Assembly (NCBI RefSeq): GCF_016907835.1
Contig: NZ_JAFBCT010000001.1
Location: 3,782,001-3,846,000 of the forward strand
DNA length: 64,000 nucleotides
Reading direction: 5' to 3'
Origin: Agromyces cerinus
Lineage (GTDB): Bacteria > Actinomycetota > Actinomycetes > Actinomycetales > Microbacteriaceae
The notes under the pieces are model-generated. The model saw only the letters and a program-made list of their open reading frames with translations, was not told the DNA's origin and searched no databases. Below, in pieces: positions 60,472 to 64,000 of the stretch. The translations under genes were made by a program, and so were the position numbers. Numbering within the stretch: the first letter of the stretch is position 1; each line of letters starts with the position of its first letter.

Positions 60472-60500
60472 GTGAAAAAAATAGCCCTGATGCTTCACAT
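60470..60500. promoter_or_regulatory. Inverted repeat ATGTGAA-N17-TTCACAT in the murQ/hydrolase divergent region
   Basis: A perfect 7-bp inverted repeat begins at the hydrolase start codon. The surrounding 60472-60535 is strikingly AT-rich for this genome and includes AAAAAAATAG and ACATTTTTGTACAT, suiting two divergent promoters and an RpiR-type operator. Confidence 0.5.
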
Positions 60501-60565
60501 ACGCGACATTTTTGTACATACTGGGTCCGACCCAGCCCACTGACGTGAAGGATCACCTCTCGCTG

Positions 60566-61498
60566 ATGAGCACCCAAGACCTCCTGCTCGATCACCAGGA
60601 CGGCGCGCAGCCCCTCCCGCCCACCGAGCTCCGGCTCGACGCCTCGGCGGAACTCGACTCGAAGTCGAGCCTCGAGGTGCTGCGACTGCTGAACGCTGAG
60701 GACCGGGTCGCGGTGGAGGCCGTCGCTGCGGTCCTGCCGCAGCTCGCTGATCTCGTCGATCTCGCCGCCGAGCGTTTCCGTCGCGGCGGAGCGGTGCACT
60801 ACTTCGGGGCGGGCACTTCGGGCCGCCTCGGCGTGCTCGACGCCGCCGAGCTGCTCCCCACCTTCAATCTCGAGCCGGGTCGCGTCGTCGCCCACATCGC
60901 CGGCGGGCCCGCGGCACTCGTGAACGCCGTCGAGGACGCCGAGGACTCCGAGGCCGAGGGTCGCGCCGCCGCCGCCGGCATCGGACCGGATGACATCGCG
61001 ATCGGCCTCGCCGCGAGCGGCAACACCCCCTACGTCGGCGGCGCCCTCGCCGCCGCGCGCGCGGCGGGCGCCACCACCGCCCTCGTCTCGAGCAACCCGG
61101 ATGCTGCGCTCGCGCCACTGGCCGACATCGATCTCGTGCTCGCGACCGGTGCCGAGGTGCTCACCGGCTCGACCCGGCTCAAAGCGGCCACCGCCGAGAA
61201 GCTCGTGCTCAACGGCTTCTCCACGGCCCTCATGGTGGCCGTCGGCCGAACCTGGTCGAACCTGATGGTCTCGGTGGTCGCGACCAACGACAAGCTGCGA
61301 CTGCGCACCGTCCGCATCCTGCAGGAGGCGACCGGCCTCGAGGCCGCGGCCGCCGTCGGGCTGCTCGCATCCGCCGACGGCGAACTGAAGACCTCGATCG
61401 TCGCCGCGATCGCCGCGATCGACGTCGTCGACGCCCGATCGCTCCTCTCCCGTCATCACGGCTCGGTGCGCGGCGCGCTCGCCGCGGCATCCGCCTAG
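60566..61498 (+). CDS. murQ: N-acetylmuramic acid 6-phosphate etherase
   Basis: 310 residues from ATG 60566 (GAAGGAT upstream; GTG 60545 is in frame too). MurQ splits MurNAc-6-phosphate into GlcNAc-6-phosphate and lactate. The SIS-domain signature AVHYFGAGTSGRLGVLDAAELLPTF with the catalytic Glu, VSSNPDAALAPLADIDLVLATGAEVLTGSTRLKA and KLVLNGFSTALMV are typical. It leads an operon with an ABC sugar importer. No MurNAc kinase is in the window. Confidence 0.94.
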   Translation: MSTQDLLLDHQDGAQPLPPTELRLDASAELDSKSSLEVLRLLNAEDRVAVEAVAAVLPQLADLVDLAAERFRRGGAVHYFGAGTSGRLGVLDAAELLPTFNLEPGRVVAHIAGGPAALVNAVEDAEDSEAEGRAAAAGIGPDDIAIGLAASGNTPYVGGALAAARAAGATTALVSSNPDAALAPLADIDLVLATGAEVLTGSTRLKAATAEKLVLNGFSTALMVAVGRTWSNLMVSVVATNDKLRLRTVRILQEATGLEAAAAVGLLASADGELKTSIVAAIAAIDVVDARSLLSRHHGSVRGALAAASA

Positions 61499-61551
61499 CC
61501 CGGCTGCTCGACCCCGTCCCCGTTCTGCATCACACAATGAAGGAGAGAAAC

Positions 61552-62841
61552 ATGATGAGGCGACGTATCCTCACCGCCGCAGCGCTGCTGACCGGCTCGG
61601 CCCTGCTGCTCAGCGCCTGTGCGCCGAGCGCTTCCAGTGGCGACGAGCAGGCGAGCGGTGACGCGGTCACCTTGAAGGTCTGGTCGTGGCGCACCGAAGA
61701 CGTCGAGGCCTACAACAAGATCTTCGACGTCTTCGAGGAGGAGCACCCGAACATCACCGTCGAGTTCGAGGCGTTCCAGAACACCGAGTACAACCAGATC
61801 CTCACCACCGGCCTCGCGGGCAGCGACGGCCCCGACGTGCCCATGGTGCGCGCCTACGGCCAGCTCCAGCCGAACATCGAGGCCGGTCAGCTCGAGCCGA
61901 TCGACGGCAAGGTCGAGGGGCTTGACGGCATCGCGCCCAGCGTCATCGCCGGTGCGAAGGGGAAGGCCGACGGCAAGACGTACGCCGTGCCGCTGGCCAC
62001 CCAGACCCTGCAGATGTTCTACAACAAGCAGATCTTCGAGGACCAGGGCCTCGAGGTCCCGACCACGTGGGACGAGTTCATCGACGTCCAGGAGAAGCTG
62101 CTCGCCGCCGGCATCACGCCGATGGCGCTCGGTGCCAAGGACGACTGGATCCTGCCGATCTTCGCCGACATCGTGGGCAGCGCCCGCTACGGCGGTTCGG
62201 AGTTCGAGGAGCAGGTGCTCTCGGGCGAGACCGACTTCAACGACCCGGACTACGTCGCTTCGCTCGGCATCATCACCGAGATGGAGAAGTACCTCACCTC
62301 CGACGTCGTCGGCGTGAGCTACACCGACAGCCAGATCCAGTTCTCCTCGGGCCAGGCGGCGCAGTTCCCGGGCGGCTCGTTCGAGATCGCGACCTTCCGC
62401 AACCAGGCGCCCGACCTCGAGTTCGGTTCCTACCAGGTGCCCGTGCCCGACGACGCCGTGCTCGACGCGCCGGTCTCACCGGCCTACGCCGACGGCAACT
62501 TCGCCATCAACTCGAAGTCGACCCACCAGGACGAGGCCGTCGAGCTGCTCAACTGGCTCGCCACCCCCGAGTTCGGCCAGCTCGTCGCCGACGAGCTGAA
62601 CCAGTTCTCGGCGATCCCCGGGGTCGAGTACGAGGACGCCGCCATGCAGGAGGCGTGGTCCAACTACGAGGACGGCCAGGCTCCGTACCTGCTGCTCGTC
62701 GACTTCCGCTACGGCGAGCCGCTCGGCACCGCAGTGCTCGGCCAGCAGGTGCAGAAAATGTTCCTGGGCGAGACGGATGCCGCGGGAGCCGCGGCCGCGC
62801 TGCAGACCGGCATCTCGCAGTGGTTCGTCCCCGGCGAGTAG
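61552..62841 (+). CDS. Extracellular sugar-binding lipoprotein of an ABC importer
   Basis: 429 residues from ATG 61552, SD AAGGAGA. The lipobox LLLSAC places the lipidated Cys near residue 22, so it is anchored outside the membrane after LspA cleavage. The fold is CUT1-type family 1 binding protein: VTLKVWSWRTEDVEAYNKIF, FEEEHPNITVEFEAFQNTEY, YAVPLATQTLQMFYNKQIFE, PTTWDEFI and FPGGSFEIATFRNQ. In the murQ operon the likely ligand is a MurNAc-containing sugar or muropeptide fragment; not proven. Confidence 0.92.
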   Translation: MMRRRILTAAALLTGSALLLSACAPSASSGDEQASGDAVTLKVWSWRTEDVEAYNKIFDVFEEEHPNITVEFEAFQNTEYNQILTTGLAGSDGPDVPMVRAYGQLQPNIEAGQLEPIDGKVEGLDGIAPSVIAGAKGKADGKTYAVPLATQTLQMFYNKQIFEDQGLEVPTTWDEFIDVQEKLLAAGITPMALGAKDDWILPIFADIVGSARYGGSEFEEQVLSGETDFNDPDYVASLGIITEMEKYLTSDVVGVSYTDSQIQFSSGQAAQFPGGSFEIATFRNQAPDLEFGSYQVPVPDDAVLDAPVSPAYADGNFAINSKSTHQDEAVELLNWLATPEFGQLVADELNQFSAIPGVEYEDAAMQEAWSNYEDGQAPYLLLVDFRYGEPLGTAVLGQQVQKMFLGETDAAGAAAALQTGISQWFVPGE

Positions 62842-62883
62842 TCCGCACGCCCACCCCCACCCCATAGCGAGGAAACGAAGACC

Positions 62884-63837
62884 ATGTCCGCCACCCCTGC
62901 ACTCGCAGCGCCCCGCCGGCGCGGGAACACGGGCATCGCCCTGTCCCGACGGGCGGGCATGGTCTTCGTCCTCCCCGCGCTGATCCTCTTCGCCGTCTTC
63001 ATCGCCTATCCGCTGTTCACCGCACTCAGCTACTCGTTCTTCGGCTGGACCGGCATCCTGCGCGGCGACTTCGTCGGCATCGAGAACTACGTCACCCTGC
63101 TCACGAAACTGCCGTACAGCGAGGACATCCCGAACGCGTTCGTGCACAACATCCTGCTGTTCTTCGGCGCGATGGTGTTCCAGAACACGGTCGGACTCGG
63201 GCTCGCGAGCCTGCTGCACCGCCTTACCCGCTTCAAGCGCTTCTTCCAGACGATGTACACGCTGCCCTACCTCGTCTCCCCGCTCGTCATCGGCTACCTG
63301 TGGTCCCTGATGCTCTCGCCGCTCTTCGGCCCGGTGAACGCCGTCCTGCGCGGCATCGGGCTGGGCGAGCTCGCCCAGCCCTGGCTCGGCAACCCGCAGA
63401 CGGCCATCTGGGTCGTCGTGCTCGTCACGGCCTGGCAGTGGATCGGCTTCCCGGTGCTGCTCTACGGCGCCGCCCTCGGCGGCATCCCCGAGGAGATCGA
63501 CGAGGCCGCTTCGCTCGACGGCGCGAGTGCGTGGCAGCGCTTCCGCTCGATCACCCTGCCGATGCTCGTGCCGGCGATCGGCACGGTGAGCGTGCTCACG
63601 TTCATCGGCGCGATGGAGGCGTTCCCGATCCCGTACGCGCTGGGCGGCTCCCAGGGCAATCCGGCCGGCGCCACCGACGTGCTGAGCCTCCTCTTCTACC
63701 GCACCGCCTTCGAGTCGGGCTCCTCGAACGCGATCGGCACGAGCTCGGCGATCGCCACCCTGCTGTTCATCTTCATCTTCGGAATCTCGATGCTGATCAC
63801 CATGCTCCTGCGCCGGGCCGAACGGAAGCTCTTCTGA
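62884..63837 (+). CDS. ABC sugar permease (MalF/UgpA type)
   Basis: 317 residues with six hydrophobic segments. The cytoplasmic EAA loop is EEIDEAASLDGASAWQRFRSITLPML, the site that contacts the ATPase. RAGMVFVLPALILFAVFIAYPL is the typical first helix. It follows the binding protein by 42 nt and overlaps the next permease start by one base (TGATGA). It imports the ligand of the upstream binding protein. Confidence 0.94.
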   Translation: MSATPALAAPRRRGNTGIALSRRAGMVFVLPALILFAVFIAYPLFTALSYSFFGWTGILRGDFVGIENYVTLLTKLPYSEDIPNAFVHNILLFFGAMVFQNTVGLGLASLLHRLTRFKRFFQTMYTLPYLVSPLVIGYLWSLMLSPLFGPVNAVLRGIGLGELAQPWLGNPQTAIWVVVLVTAWQWIGFPVLLYGAALGGIPEEIDEAASLDGASAWQRFRSITLPMLVPAIGTVSVLTFIGAMEAFPIPYALGGSQGNPAGATDVLSLLFYRTAFESGSSNAIGTSSAIATLLFIFIFGISMLITMLLRRAERKLF

Positions 63838-64000
63838 TGACCGCGACGATCACCCCCAGCACCGCCGACGCGCAGTCCGACGGCCGCGACGGACGCAAGA
63901 CCGGTCGCCCGAACGGCGGAGCACCGCGCCGCCGCCCGAAGGTGACCGCCGGCGGCATGGCCTCGAGCGTCTTCCTCTGGCTGTACGCCGCGATCTCGAT
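63837..64000 (+). CDS. Second ABC sugar permease (MalG/UgpE type), partial
   Basis: ATG 63837 overlaps the preceding stop. A 40-residue basic N-terminus (DGRDGRKTGRPNGGAPRRRP) leads into the first hydrophobic helix (MASSVFLWLYAAIS), where the window ends. Identification rests mainly on position after a MalF-type permease. Confidence 0.8.
   Translation, partial: MTATITPSTADAQSDGRDGRKTGRPNGGAPRRRPKVTAGGMASSVFLWLYAAIS

Overview
The window is high-GC DNA (about 70 % by eye) with GTG starts, TANNNT-type -10 boxes and many leaderless starts. Its gene complement (DUF3073, DUF3817, a sterol-carrier-family protein between purD and purF, and a purS/Q/C/D/F/M/L neighbourhood) fits an actinobacterium of the Microbacteriaceae, Agromyces-like. 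The assignment rests on gene content and style, not on a database search. I saw no rRNA, tRNA, CRISPR array, transposase or phage gene.

Layout. 0-2 kb: the N-terminal two thirds of purL (minus strand, cut by the window edge). 2-14.4 kb: a 3059-residue exported SpvB/FG-GAP/YD-repeat/RHS protein, and divergent from it a 1011-residue winged-helix/ATPase/TPR regulator; their shared 156-bp gap holds 7-bp repeats 11 bp apart. 14.6-22.5 kb: an MFS exporter, an SDH-L shikimate dehydrogenase homologue, DUF3817, apt, a small membrane protein, an SDR/HxlR divergent pair, an AlkD-like protein, a TPR protein and an acyl-CoA ligase. 22.6-24.7 kb: Fur-family regulator and catalase. 25.1-30.3 kb: a 1729-residue secreted GH78 alpha-L-rhamnosidase behind a LacI-type operator, bracketed by direct copies of the glpD 3' end. 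30.4-37.7 kb: glpD and TetR (minus strand), and divergently an AGPS-like FAD enzyme, a diacylglycerol kinase, a GMC oxidoreductase and a flavodoxin-like protein. 37.8-38.8 kb: purQ-purS. 39.5-42.2 kb: PadR, a 14-TM MFS exporter and DUF1304. 42.2-46.2 kb: a kynurenine operon (TDO, amidohydrolase, kynureninase) and a divergent TetR. 46.3-47.9 kb: a VOC dioxygenase and a DUF1269 protein. 48-56.6 kb: purC, purD, lspA, two small genes, purF, a thioesterase, a hypothetical gene, purM and an LLM-type oxidoreductase. 56.7-58.3 kb: DUF3073 and a flavin monooxygenase. 58.4 kb to the end: a MurNAc-type cluster (RpiR/MurR regulator, SxxK hydrolase, MurQ etherase, ABC sugar importer) running off the right edge.

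How the parts fit. The pur genes supply most of de novo IMP synthesis, but purSQ and purL are 36 kb apart on the same strand, and the accessory genes lie between them. The most unusual items are: (i) the Tc-toxin-BC-like secreted RHS protein with its divergent regulator and putative operators; (ii) two independent cases in which a plus-strand gene is bracketed by a short copy of the 3' end of the converging neighbour (glpD around the rhamnosidase, kynU around DUF1304), suggesting insertions that duplicated or rebuilt a gene terminus; (iii) an 18-bp palindrome occurring identically three times, twice inside unrelated coding sequences; and (iv) a set of at least twelve genes with a -10 hexamer 6-7 nt before the start codon.
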